Source: Treponema sp. | GTDB lineage: Bacteria; Spirochaetota; Spirochaetia; Treponematales; Treponemataceae | Assembly (NCBI GenBank): GCA_017464425.1 | Contig: JAFUDX010000042.1 | Coordinates: forward strand, 1-64,000 | Length of the DNA: 64,000 bases | Direction of reading: 5' to 3' | Shown: positions 1 to 8,912 of the stretch, one piece after another | How positions within the stretch are numbered: position 1 is the first letter of the stretch | How the letters are laid out: each line of letters opens with the position of its first letter | Translations under genes and position numbers: made by a program | The notes under the pieces: generated by a model | What the model was told of the DNA's origin: nothing | The model's input: the letters and a program-made list of their open reading frames with translations, nothing else | The model's database searches: none

Positions 1-478
1 CGAAAGAATCTCAATTCTGTCAGTAAACACGCTAATCATCGGGGCGTTCAAGCCGACCCACTTGTTGTGAACAAAAGCGTTCAAAAGTGCCTCGTGAAAA
101 GCCTCGTAGTCAAAAAGCGGCACATCCTTTCGCTCGGAAATGCGCCCGCGTTCGTCTGCCTGAATGATATTGATTGCGTCTCCGTAGTCAAGAATTTTGT
201 CCATCGCATACAGAATGCAGGAGTTGCCGTATTCCTTCACCGAAAAAAGCGTGTCTGCCTTCGTCTTTCCGCTGAACACCGACACGCGGATTGGAATGTC
301 GTTCGAGTCCGAAAGCAGCAGTGCCATAATGTTGTAACGACCGTCCGCCGTCTGCAATTTGAGCGTCTTTTTGAAAGTCTCCTGTCTGAACGCGATTCCC
401 TTTGCGCCGTAATACAGAAAAAGTTTTTCAAAAGTCAAATCCTGCGCATAGTCGGAGATATAATAATTTACATGGAGA
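1..478 (-). pseudogene. AlbA-type/divergent AAA regulator, middle fragment
   Basis: Reading the minus strand from about 478 to the window edge gives an open frame with the segment that follows the AlbA_2 domain in RecG-like ATP-binding transcriptional regulators: YYISDYAQDLTFEKLF, then SVFSGKTKADTLF, then an ILYAMDKILDYGD-type helix and EALLNAFVHNKWVG. The roughly 170-residue N-terminal AlbA_2 domain is missing. Upstream the frame runs straight into a GC-rich palindromic repeat with no plausible start, so the gene looks 5'-truncated. The 3' end lies outside the window. A complete relative is at 35815-37233. The fragment is clear; how it arose is inferred. Confidence 0.7.
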
Positions 479-486
479 ACTCTTAC

Positions 487-522
487 GCTACCCCCCTCTG
501 CGGGGGATACCCCGCAACGCCC
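487..522 (-). repeat. Dispersed palindromic repeat, family A (partial copy)
   Basis: On the minus strand this reads GGGCGTTGCGGGG, then a CCCCCGC arm, then GGGGGTAGC: the first stem-loop of family A, seen also near 6242, 9533, 11713 and 49936. It sits at the broken 5' end of the regulator fragment. Confidence 0.75.
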
Positions 523-545
523 TAAAACAATATTCGACAATGAGT

Positions 546-1424
546 TTACTTTTTGAACTCATAAATCAATAAAGATATTTTCTTAAATAATTCCCTGTAC
601 ATTTCATCAAGTATAAAACTATCTGCAAGCAATTCAATAAATAAAGTGATGTAGTATTTGTTTTGTTGAATCAGATTTTCCATACTTATAGGCATATATG
701 CGTTTTTATTATTCATAGAACTTTGATTCATTTGATGAACTTTTCCACATGAATAGGGAGAGGCATGAACATATTTACAGAAAAACTTATACCAATCATT
801 TATTTCTTCCATATCCAAGCGATTTATAAAATCTATCGGTGTTTTTATTTTCTTGTCAGAAACCCATGCAAAATCGGATTTACTATCAAAAAGGTCATCC
901 GAATAGCCCTTCTTTGATAATTTTATTCTTGGGTCTGTCTTATGAATTTTGCATTCCTGAACAATTCCAAAATCTTGGAATTTATCTGATTCCATATCAT
1001 CAGTATTCATTAAGTATTTGGCGATTGCGTACGATTCCAACATAAGCCGTAAATTAGAAATGACGGAAGTGCCGTAACCATTTCTAAGAAGAGCCAAATT
1101 TTCATCCGTAATTTCTATTTGTCGTAAAGTAATTTTACCAATCGCACCTAATCTAAATTGATGAGTTTTCATAATTTCTTGCTGATTATGTGCAATATAG
1201 TTTTGCAAATCCATCAGAAATAGATTCGAGAAAAGCAAGGAATTTAAGTTTGGATCATCATTATTTTGTTTTGATAATTTCTGATGATATTTTTTGTATA
1301 TATCCATACTCGGATAAGTCATCATAAATTTCTCAAATACTTTGGAATTTGAAAAATCCATTCTATTTTCAATACCTGAAACAAAATCTGTTAATATCGA
1401 AAGCCCGTCATCATCATTTTTCAT
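546..1424 (-). CDS. Hypothetical protein, DUF5677-like
   Basis: A 292-residue, mostly helical protein without signal peptide or membrane segment. The central RLMLESYAIAKYL helix and the later INDWYKFFCKYVHASPYS segment resemble DUF5677-type proteins, whose function is unknown. It starts 3 bases after the stop of the upstream methyltransferase, so it is the last gene of a three-gene leftward operon with the two restriction-modification genes and may be an accessory to them. That role is inferred from position only. Base composition is AT-richer than the hsd genes further right. Confidence 0.6.
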   Translation of the reverse strand: MKNDDDGLSILTDFVSGIENRMDFSNSKVFEKFMMTYPSMDIYKKYHQKLSKQNNDDPNLNSLLFSNLFLMDLQNYIAHNQQEIMKTHQFRLGAIGKITLRQIEITDENLALLRNGYGTSVISNLRLMLESYAIAKYLMNTDDMESDKFQDFGIVQECKIHKTDPRIKLSKKGYSDDLFDSKSDFAWVSDKKIKTPIDFINRLDMEEINDWYKFFCKYVHASPYSCGKVHQMNQSSMNNKNAYMPISMENLIQQNKYYITLFIELLADSFILDEMYRELFKKISLLIYEFKK

Positions 1425-1427
1425 AAC

Positions 1428-3059
1428 TTACTCACCTCTGCCAAGTCGCCTCGTTTGTAATTTTTTCCAGACACTTCTAGCACAGTTGCAAAGCGATTTT
1501 GCCAACCCGAGGTCCGAAATAAGAATTTCTTCATCAACCAAATCTAACGCTTTTTCAATGTTTTCATCATTGCGTACAATCGTATCGACTTTTTTCAAAA
1601 TTTTTCGCACTTTTTCAATTGGCACGGAATCCAGTTTCGGAATATAGATATTTCCAACCTCGCCCGGCAAAATTTCCAACACACCACCGCCGTAACTGCG
1701 TCCACAGATTTCCGTAAAGGCAAAAGAAATACTGTTGTAATATGACAAAACTATCCGTTCAGGCTCAACACCTTCGTTGAATTTAATCCTGTGCATAGTG
1801 TCCGTTGAGATTGCTCCACAACGGTTTAACACGAACTTCGGATAAAGATTGTTCCGCCGTAAAAAGAACGCATCGGGAATCCAAATTGACGGAATCTGAT
1901 ACCAGTTCGCACGAATTGAGCATTTATAGCCTGTGTTCTGTTTTGTTTCTTCGCCAAATTTTATATAGTCTTTTTGACCTTGTGAATACGAATCGAACGA
2001 AACTTCTGGAAAATTGACCATATAGGCGGCTTTGCCTTTGCTCACATTTTCTTCCCAATCGGCTTTTTCAAAATACACGCTGTTTGCGTGGGAACTTCGC
2101 CCGATGAGCGGCAGGGAGATTGATTCCAAATCATACTCTTTCGCCATTGCTTTATTTACGGAAAAAAACTTGTTGTTTCCTGTCGTAACGCCCACATTTA
2201 TTAATGCGCAGTTTGAAAGTTTCTGAAAGCGGTCGTCAGTTTTTATTGCGGATATTAAGTCCGTTTCTTTTTTCGAGGTAAAATATTTCGTCCACTTTTC
2301 GTGAACATTTGAAAGCGGCTGAAATTCTTCAGTTTTTATGTTTTCAATATTCAAATCATCAAGGTTTTGTAACTCAACAATCCTGACTCCTTTTTGATTA
2401 GAAACCTTTTCGCCAATAAGAACAACGATTTCCTGTTCAATGTCGGGAAAAACCAAATCCCTAAAAGTGAGAAGCGTAATATTTGAAAGTTTTTTTGAAA
2501 GATACATTCGCAAATCTTCCGCATAGGCAACTTGTAAAATCTCGGCGGGAATAACGAACGCAATCTTGCCGTTTTCTGAAAGCAGATGAACACAAGCGAC
2601 CATAAACGCGACCCAAGTGTTTATAAGCTTGTTGGATTTCATGTTGTGAGAAGTAAGAATTTCTGACATTTCTTCACGCTGACTTTCCGTAAGATACTGA
2701 TAACGGATATACGGCGGATTCCCAAGAATCAGGTCGTATCTTTCTTTGTCTGCATTCTGTTTGTAAAAATCAAAAAAATCCGCATTCTGAATTTGTATGT
2801 TCGAATAAACTGAAAGTTTCTCCGCTAATTTTTTTGTCACACTTTTCTCAATCTCTACGCCTGTAAGATTAGATAGCGAAAAAATAAGTTTTTGATTTAT
2901 GAGAGCGTCAAAGAAAACACCGTCACCACAACTAGGTTCAAAAACTGTTTTTATGGAAGCATCACCCTTAAAATATTCAGTGATTTTTTCTGCAAGAGGT
3001 AGAGGCGTGTAATAGGCACCACGAAGTTTCTGTTGGCTTGTGTTTTCTTTTAAAATCAT
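1428..3059 (-). CDS. N6-adenine DNA methyltransferase, Eco57I/TaqI-like
   Basis: A 543-residue protein with SAM-binding motif I (FEPSCGDGVFF, about residue 40) and the N6-adenine catalytic motif NPPY (ILGNPPYIRY, about residue 115). The C-terminal half looks like a TaqI-type target-recognition region. There is no endonuclease motif, so it probably supplies modification only. It begins 9 bases after the stop of the large restriction-modification gene upstream and is likely translated with it. Class of enzyme is certain; target site cannot be read. Confidence 0.88.
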   Translation of the reverse strand: MILKENTSQQKLRGAYYTPLPLAEKITEYFKGDASIKTVFEPSCGDGVFFDALINQKLIFSLSNLTGVEIEKSVTKKLAEKLSVYSNIQIQNADFFDFYKQNADKERYDLILGNPPYIRYQYLTESQREEMSEILTSHNMKSNKLINTWVAFMVACVHLLSENGKIAFVIPAEILQVAYAEDLRMYLSKKLSNITLLTFRDLVFPDIEQEIVVLIGEKVSNQKGVRIVELQNLDDLNIENIKTEEFQPLSNVHEKWTKYFTSKKETDLISAIKTDDRFQKLSNCALINVGVTTGNNKFFSVNKAMAKEYDLESISLPLIGRSSHANSVYFEKADWEENVSKGKAAYMVNFPEVSFDSYSQGQKDYIKFGEETKQNTGYKCSIRANWYQIPSIWIPDAFFLRRNNLYPKFVLNRCGAISTDTMHRIKFNEGVEPERIVLSYYNSISFAFTEICGRSYGGGVLEILPGEVGNIYIPKLDSVPIEKVRKILKKVDTIVRNDENIEKALDLVDEEILISDLGLAKSLCNCARSVWKKLQTRRLGRGE

Positions 3060-3068
3060 ACGCTTACC

Positions 3069-6029
3069 CTAAAACTCCTGCTTGTAGACTTTAGTAATCT
3101 GTGCTTCAATTTTAGAAACAAGCCTCTGCTTTTCAGCTTCTAAAACTTCTCTTGTTGCTTTGTCGATATTATCATCAAGTTGGAAACAAATATCGCGGAC
3201 TTGTTTTGAAAGAGATGCTACAGTATCATGAATTTCTTTTTGGTGAGAATTTGAAAAATCCAGTTCAATGAAAGGTAGTTTCTTTAATAAGAAAGTTCCT
3301 CGAGCAACAAAGCCGCCCTCAAAATCGCTTCCGAGTACATCAACCAATTTTTCCGTGTACGGATGATTGAGCCAAGCTTGAATATAGAATAAATCGTACT
3401 CCGAGTTTTCTTTCGCGCTTACCGCACAATATCCCGCCGTTCCACCAGAAGCGATAAAAGTGTCCTTGTCATCATAACAGTACATCGGAATTTTGCTTAA
3501 GACTTTCACGATGATTTTAGGCTTGTTGATAAAACAAGTGAGTGCCTGTGTCCGTCCGTATTGATACCAAGTGTCTGCAGTGGCATTGTTTACATCGCGA
3601 CCTTTTCCGTTGTTAAGGCATTTTGGAACGAGCAAATCATAGCGGTCAAAAAGATATTTGAAAGTCTCCGCATAATCCGTTTTCATTGTTTGAATATTAA
3701 TCAACTTTCCGTTTTCGTTATAAGGGAAAATAATCCGCTTGTCGGTCTTTAAAATAGAATATGTTTCCTGTCCTTTTTCATCTTTTTTTGTCGGCTTGTA
3801 ATATGGACGCAAAAGGGCTTTGTCAATTTTATAATCAGAGCCAAATTTGCATATATAAGCATATTTTTTATCTTCTTTTAAAACTTCGTCCTGTGAAAAC
3901 CAATAGACAGGCGGGCGTTCTGCACTTGTCTGTATGCCGTTAAAAATATCCGTGACATCACCGAGCGTTGTCTTGCAGTTTTCAAGAATTCGCAACAAAT
4001 CTGAATCTGTTGTCAGCTTCCAAAGGTTTTCATCAAGATTCTTTGTCGGAAATTTCGCTTCCGCAAGATTATTCCCCACCCACAGTTTTACGGGCGAATC
4101 AACCTCACAATAAGTGAGTTTTTCTGATTTTTTTGAAAAAGAGAGAATACAAGAGTAAATCGTTTTGTCGGGAAAAAGTTGTGTTGCTCCAAAGTCGTCA
4201 AGCCGCTCAACATTTTTAGCAAACAATGCCCGTAGTTTTTCCCCCGCATTGATTTTGTAAAACTTGTTGGGAACGATATAACAGGCTTTGCCCTGCTCAG
4301 TGATTTTAGAAAGTGCTTGTTCCAAAAACAAGAAATATTTATCAAACTGTTTGAAGGCAGACGAAAACTTATCCTTATAAACAGAGAACTCTGCTTCCGT
4401 TTCAAGATTGTGCATTCCTTCCGTTGCAACATACGGCGGATTGCCGATAATCGCGTCAAACAGATTTCCATTGTTGATACTATTCCAATCAAATGGCTTT
4501 ATCTTTTTCAAAATGTCGATAGAAGCATCGCCCAAATCGTCACGACAAATCAAGGAATTGCCGTTTTTGATATTGTCATCAAGGTTCGGAAGAATCGGAC
4601 GAGAATCGAATACGGATGCCTCCGTCTCATCTTCAATGAGTTTTATCAAAAGGGAGAATTTGCAGACTTCGGTTGCGTGGTAATCAATGTCAATCCCGAA
4701 AATACACTGTTTCAGAATTGCCTTTTTATCTTCAAGCGGTAATTTTCGCTTGCCGTTGGAAAGTTCAATCAGATGTGACGGCTCATGCTGTAGATACCAG
4801 TCGATACAGTGATTGCAAAGAAACTGAAAGGCTTCTTCAAGAAAAATTCCAGACCCACAGGCTATGTCTGCAATTCTGAGACTCAGAATTTCTTGCGGTG
4901 TTTTGTCATTGCATAACGGTGTAAGCGTATTCTTGACCATGTATTTTACAATCTCAATCGGAGTTGTAACGACAGCACGGTCTTTAAATTCTTTCTTTTT
5001 TGCGAGCATTAAATTATCGCCATCAGCAACAAGCCGTTCTGTCAAGAATGATTCGTAAATCTTACCCAAAATATTCGGTTCGATGATATTGAACAGATAA
5101 GGACTATATGGATAATAAAGGCAATAAATCATATTGAAGATAACTTCGTTATCCAAATCAAAAAGGATGTTTTCGCCTGCAAAAAGTTTTGAGTTGTAGC
5201 GTTTATCAACCTCTTTGAACAGTTTTGTAAGAGATTCTTTAAGTTCGTCCTTTGTTTCTGCGGCATCTTTCAGTTTTTCATAAAGCGGCAGATTTCTGTC
5301 CTCGCAGATTCGCAAGAAGACAATCTGATTTATGAATTCTTGCACCGCATCGTTCAGCAAATCTACATTGCGATATTTCTCTGAACCGTTGAACAGCGAC
5401 AATCCGATTTGAAGTCGCCAATAGTTTAGTTGCTCCAAAAACTGCTCGTCAATCTCGGAAGTTGTCCGTCCTGCGTCCTGAAAATGCGACGATAAAAATT
5501 CATCGAATGCACCCGAATAAATACTTTCCTGTGAAATCAAGTTGTATATTTCTTCATAGTGTTCTTCATATTCAGAGCAATGATATTTTTTGTACACAGA
5601 AACAACGGCACTGTCTGATTCATCAGGTTTGTTTGTCGTGTCATAGATAATCAGGTTTTCAAAATTAGTCAGAATAGAGATTTTATGCCCTGCATTCCAA
5701 CCATAAGAGCGCGCTTGATAGGCAGTTTTCTTATCAGTCAGGATAGATACAGACGGCTTTTTTGCTTCGACGAAAATCTTGCTCAGTCCGTTCAGCGTGA
5801 GCGTATAATCGGGGCGTTCCTTTTCATTTGAGAATTTTTCAACGACAACTTCTTTGTATTGTGGAGAAACGCCTTTTTTGTTCTGAACATCCCACCCGAA
5901 GCATTCCAAAAGAGGACTGATGAATTCATCACGGCAGGCTTGTTCATTGTACTGCTCATTGTTTTTGTAGGTTTCAATATTGGAAAGATATTGATTTACA
6001 AGACGGTGTATGTTTTGTTTTGAATTCAT
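3069..6029 (-). CDS. Type IIG-like restriction-modification enzyme
   Basis: A 986-residue fusion enzyme. The N-terminus has a PD-(D/E)xK nuclease pattern (Glu35, Asp74, then VEAKK with Glu88 and Lys90), as in type I R-subunit N-domains. The middle holds methyltransferase motif I (ADIACGSGIFLEEAF, about residue 390) and NPPY (IIGNPPYVATEG, about residue 526). The C-terminus resembles TaqI-type specificity domains, ending in a coiled segment rich in Lys and Glu. This order is that of single-chain enzymes that cut and methylate. First gene of a leftward operon with a second methylase and a DUF5677-like gene. All visible motifs look intact. Confidence 0.88.
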   Translation of the reverse strand: MNSKQNIHRLVNQYLSNIETYKNNEQYNEQACRDEFISPLLECFGWDVQNKKGVSPQYKEVVVEKFSNEKERPDYTLTLNGLSKIFVEAKKPSVSILTDKKTAYQARSYGWNAGHKISILTNFENLIIYDTTNKPDESDSAVVSVYKKYHCSEYEEHYEEIYNLISQESIYSGAFDEFLSSHFQDAGRTTSEIDEQFLEQLNYWRLQIGLSLFNGSEKYRNVDLLNDAVQEFINQIVFLRICEDRNLPLYEKLKDAAETKDELKESLTKLFKEVDKRYNSKLFAGENILFDLDNEVIFNMIYCLYYPYSPYLFNIIEPNILGKIYESFLTERLVADGDNLMLAKKKEFKDRAVVTTPIEIVKYMVKNTLTPLCNDKTPQEILSLRIADIACGSGIFLEEAFQFLCNHCIDWYLQHEPSHLIELSNGKRKLPLEDKKAILKQCIFGIDIDYHATEVCKFSLLIKLIEDETEASVFDSRPILPNLDDNIKNGNSLICRDDLGDASIDILKKIKPFDWNSINNGNLFDAIIGNPPYVATEGMHNLETEAEFSVYKDKFSSAFKQFDKYFLFLEQALSKITEQGKACYIVPNKFYKINAGEKLRALFAKNVERLDDFGATQLFPDKTIYSCILSFSKKSEKLTYCEVDSPVKLWVGNNLAEAKFPTKNLDENLWKLTTDSDLLRILENCKTTLGDVTDIFNGIQTSAERPPVYWFSQDEVLKEDKKYAYICKFGSDYKIDKALLRPYYKPTKKDEKGQETYSILKTDKRIIFPYNENGKLINIQTMKTDYAETFKYLFDRYDLLVPKCLNNGKGRDVNNATADTWYQYGRTQALTCFINKPKIIVKVLSKIPMYCYDDKDTFIASGGTAGYCAVSAKENSEYDLFYIQAWLNHPYTEKLVDVLGSDFEGGFVARGTFLLKKLPFIELDFSNSHQKEIHDTVASLSKQVRDICFQLDDNIDKATREVLEAEKQRLVSKIEAQITKVYKQEF

Positions 6030-6144
6030 TTTCTACCCACCTTTATGAAGACTATAGCATAAATCTACAAAAAATTACAGTCCATAGCCCCTTGCTAATC
6101 TGCCCCCATTATAAAACAAGTGGTGTCGCAGGAAATGCTACACC

Positions 6145-6221
6145 TAGGGAGCCGTTCGCGAAGCGAAAAAAGTCGTGAGACGACTTTTTAGGCGAGTCTC
6201 CGAGCAGCTATGCTGCGAAGG
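6145..6221 (+). repeat. Structured palindromic repeat, family B, copy 1
   Basis: Three consecutive small hairpins: TTCGC-GAA-GCGAA (6155-6167), AAGTCGT-GAG-ACGACTT (6170-6186) and GCAGC-TAT-GCTGC (around 6204-6215), separated by the constant linker TAGGCGAGTCTCCGAG. A second copy at 49755-49834 keeps the linker but has different, still complementary, stem sequences. It fills part of the 368-base gap between the Type IIG gene and the WYL regulator. Confidence 0.75.
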
Positions 6222-6241
6222 TAAAATTTTTGTGCTATAAT

Positions 6242-6281
6242 GGGGGCGTTGCGGGGGATTCCCCCGCAGAAGGGGTAGCGA
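6242..6281 (+). repeat. Dispersed palindromic repeat, family A
   Basis: GGGGGCGTTGCGGGGGATTC, a CCCCCGC arm and AGAAGGGGTAGCG match the first stem-loop of the family. The second half of the element is replaced here by unrelated sequence. Confidence 0.75.
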
Positions 6282-6299
6282 CCAACGAAGTGGGCGCGC

Positions 6300-6374
6300 A
6301 GGGGAAGTGACGCTTCGCTAACGAGTTTTGTGTTCGATTTTATAAATCGTAGTTCACAAAACTCGCTTTCCCCT
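6300..6374 (+). repeat. Long stem-loop before the WYL regulator
   Basis: An extended inverted repeat: an outer AGGGGAA...TTTCCCC pair, a middle arm CGAGTTTTGTG pairing with CACAAAACTCG, and an inner CGATTT/AAATCG. It ends about 24 bases before the start codon at 6398 and could be transcribed as part of the leader. Function unknown. Confidence 0.6.
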
Positions 6375-6397
6375 CCCAGAAACCAAAGGAGCAACCG

Positions 6398-7291
6398 ATG
6401 AGCAAGACCAAGCACGAATCACCGCACATTCTTGCATACATTATGGAAATTGACCGAGCAATCCGTAACGGCGAGTACCCCAATGCTGCCAAGATGAACA
6501 AGAAGATGGGGTGGACGATAAGCCGCAGCACTTTTTTGCGCTACATGGATATTCTGCGCGACACCTACAATGCGCCGGTGGAATTTGACTTTAAGAAGAA
6601 CGGCTACTTTTACACCGACAGCGCCTATTTTATCCAGCAGGTGATGCTGAACGAGGGCGAGCTTCTCACGCTTTCGGCGATTCTTCCGATGCTCGACCAG
6701 TACAAGAACACGAGCCTTGAGCCGACCTTCCGCGCACTTATGCAGAAGCTTGTGCAAATGCTTCCCGACAGCGTTTCGGTGGACTCGTCGCTTATCAACA
6801 ACGAGGTGCATTTTATTTCCGACCCGGTGACCGTTCTTGCCGACGGCGTTTTTGAGACCGTACTCCGCGCCACAAAGTTGCACCGCACGCTCAGGCTCGA
6901 ATACAAGACCGCGCTTGCCCCCGACTACGAAAGCCGCGACTTTGACCCGTACCATCTTATCTGCCAGAAGGGGAGCTGGTATCTTCTGGGGTTCTCGCAC
7001 CGCTCCGAAGCCGTCCGCCTCTATGCCCTCCCCCGAATCCGCTCGTGCAAAATTACGGAAAACCGCTTTACGATTCCCGCCGACTTTACGATTGAAAAGC
7101 ACATCGACCCGGAAATGGGAGTATGGAATAACTCAGGCGAAAAATTCCGTGTTGAAATAGAATTTGCCCCGCACCTTAAGACCTTTATTTCCGAGCGAAT
7201 CTTCCACAAAGACCAGACCATGCGCGAAAACCCCGACGGCAGCATACTTTTGAGCTTTGAGACGAACCAAGTTGACCAGACCGTTTCCTGA
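6398..7291 (+). CDS. WYL-domain transcriptional regulator, stopped by an in-frame TGA
   Basis: A DNA-binding regulator with an N-terminal winged-helix segment (about residues 1-60, GWTISRSTFLRYMDIL) and a WYL ligand-sensing domain (GSWYLLGFSHRSEAVRLY, LPRIRS). The frame stops at TGA 7289-7291, yet the same frame continues to TAA 7382-7384 with VLGFAGGAKILNPPELREQV, the normal C-terminal helix of these proteins, where the residue at the TGA is usually Trp. A TGG to TGA change is the simplest explanation. About 31 of roughly 328 residues are lost, so activity is uncertain. Preceded by AAAGGAGCAACCG, a good ribosome-binding site. Confidence 0.85.
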   Translation: MSKTKHESPHILAYIMEIDRAIRNGEYPNAAKMNKKMGWTISRSTFLRYMDILRDTYNAPVEFDFKKNGYFYTDSAYFIQQVMLNEGELLTLSAILPMLDQYKNTSLEPTFRALMQKLVQMLPDSVSVDSSLINNEVHFISDPVTVLADGVFETVLRATKLHRTLRLEYKTALAPDYESRDFDPYHLICQKGSWYLLGFSHRSEAVRLYALPRIRSCKITENRFTIPADFTIEKHIDPEMGVWNNSGEKFRVEIEFAPHLKTFISERIFHKDQTMRENPDGSILLSFETNQVDQTVS

Positions 7292-7455
7292 GTGCTTGGG
7301 TTTGCAGGCGGAGCGAAGATTCTTAACCCGCCGGAACTTCGCGAGCAAGTAAAGCGGGCTGCGGAGAAGATTTTGGAGGGGTAAAGTTTTATTGTAAACG
7401 AAACAAGGCAATTTATCGTTTCATACAAATGACTCGTGCAGGTTGCAAGACTATT

Positions 7456-8892
7456 CTATCTTAATTCTTCCAGCAACGCTTCGCTTTTCTTGAACGACTC
7501 TCTCAGCAAGTCCAGAAGCTCCGCCGTTGTGTGCGTCTTTTCTTCTTCCTTCACAAAAGGGTTCTTCACATCAAGATTCCAGCCGCTTGCGCTAAGACTG
7601 TCCGCGCTCACACGCCACGCCTGTTCGTTTTCAGTGCGCTTGTTCCACCACGCTTTAAGCGAAGCAAACTCTGCTTTCTGAATTGGCTTCGTCTTTGAAT
7701 ACGACTTCTGACCTTCGGGCAGCTTGTGTTCCCAGTACCAGATTTCGCGAGTCGGTTCTCCTTTCGTAAAAAACAGAAGATTTGTCGCCACGCTCGCATA
7801 GGGCTGGAACACCGAATTCGGCAGACGCACAATCGTGTGAACATTACACTGCTTCAAAAACTCCTCGCGAATCCGCTGCTTAACGCCGTCGCCTGTCAAA
7901 GAGCCGTCCGGCAAAACAATCGCAGCCCGCCCATCGTCTTTCAAATACCGCATCATTAAAAGCAGGAACAAGTCCGCGCTTTCGGTCGTGCGGAACTGCG
8001 CGGGATAATTCGTTTCCACGCCGTCTGACACGCTCGCCCCGAACGGAGGATTTGCCAAAATCACATTCACGCGGTCTTTTTCACCGATACTCGTGTACTC
8101 GCGGTTCAGGCTGTCGCCGTTAGTCACATTCGGCACTTCAATATCGTGCAGAATCAGGTTCGTCACGCAAAGCATGAACGGGAGCGGCTTCAACTCCTCA
8201 CCACGAATCGTGTTTTCAAGCGTCTTCAAGTCCGCAACCGAATGAACCTCCTGCTTTCTGATGTTCTCTATCGCGCTCGTCAAAAATCCGCCCGTGCCGC
8301 AGGCAGGGTCAAGCACTTTTTCGCCAAGACGCGGATTCACGATTTCGGTCATAATCTCGGTTATGGCTCGTGGCGTGTAGAACTCGCCGTAATTTCCCGC
8401 GCTCTGCAAGTCACGCAAAAGGCTTTCGTAGATGTCGCCGAACAGATGTCGGTCTTCGCTCGCGTTAAAGTCAATCTCGTTCAATTTATTCACAACCTGA
8501 CGAATTATCGTGCCGTTTTTCATGTAGTTGTTCGTGCCCGCAAAAATATCACGCACCAAAACCGCCCGCCTGTTCACGCCGTCCGCCCCTTCCGAGTCGC
8601 TTGAAACATCAAGGTTCTGCAAGCCGGGAAAAAGTTCTGTGTCAATAAAATCTTTGAGCGCGTCACCCGTGATTCCCTCGCTGTCCGTAGCCCACGACCG
8701 CCATTGCAACGCAGGCGGAATGACCGAAACATAGTCGTCGTCCAGAAGTTCCAGCTCCGCGTCCTTGTCATCAAGGATTTTGAGCGTAATCATCCAGCCC
8801 AGCTGCTCAATCCGCTGCGCATCGCCAGAAACTCCCGCATCCTTTCGCATGATGTTCTGCAAAGTCTTTATGATTCCGTGAATGTTTGGCAT
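7456..8892 (-). CDS. hsdM: Type I restriction-modification methyltransferase subunit HsdM
   Basis: A 478-residue protein with the helical N-terminal HsdM domain (IMRKDAGVSGDAQRIEQLGW) and a methyltransferase domain carrying motif I (LDPACGTGGFL, about residue 197) and catalytic NPPF (VILANPPFGAS, about residue 281). Length is normal and all motifs look intact. With HsdS it would form the modification complex and supply SAM-dependent N6-adenine methylation. It is the last gene of a leftward locus (hsdR remnants, ORF6N, hsdS, TIR, rhuM, hsdM). With hsdR broken, the complex may survive as methylase only. Confidence 0.95.
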   Translation of the reverse strand: MPNIHGIIKTLQNIMRKDAGVSGDAQRIEQLGWMITLKILDDKDAELELLDDDYVSVIPPALQWRSWATDSEGITGDALKDFIDTELFPGLQNLDVSSDSEGADGVNRRAVLVRDIFAGTNNYMKNGTIIRQVVNKLNEIDFNASEDRHLFGDIYESLLRDLQSAGNYGEFYTPRAITEIMTEIVNPRLGEKVLDPACGTGGFLTSAIENIRKQEVHSVADLKTLENTIRGEELKPLPFMLCVTNLILHDIEVPNVTNGDSLNREYTSIGEKDRVNVILANPPFGASVSDGVETNYPAQFRTTESADLFLLLMMRYLKDDGRAAIVLPDGSLTGDGVKQRIREEFLKQCNVHTIVRLPNSVFQPYASVATNLLFFTKGEPTREIWYWEHKLPEGQKSYSKTKPIQKAEFASLKAWWNKRTENEQAWRVSADSLSASGWNLDVKNPFVKEEEKTHTTAELLDLLRESFKKSEALLEELR

Positions 8893-8912
8893 TGTGTACG
8901 CTCCTTTAATCT

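Noticed and set aside
67..525. Open frame of 152 codons on the + strand
   Set aside because: It is antisense to a recognisable regulator fragment and has no family features.
7289..7291. TGA read as Trp (altered genetic code)
   Set aside because: Many intact genes in the window end in TGA, and the second in-frame TGA replaces Gly, not Trp.
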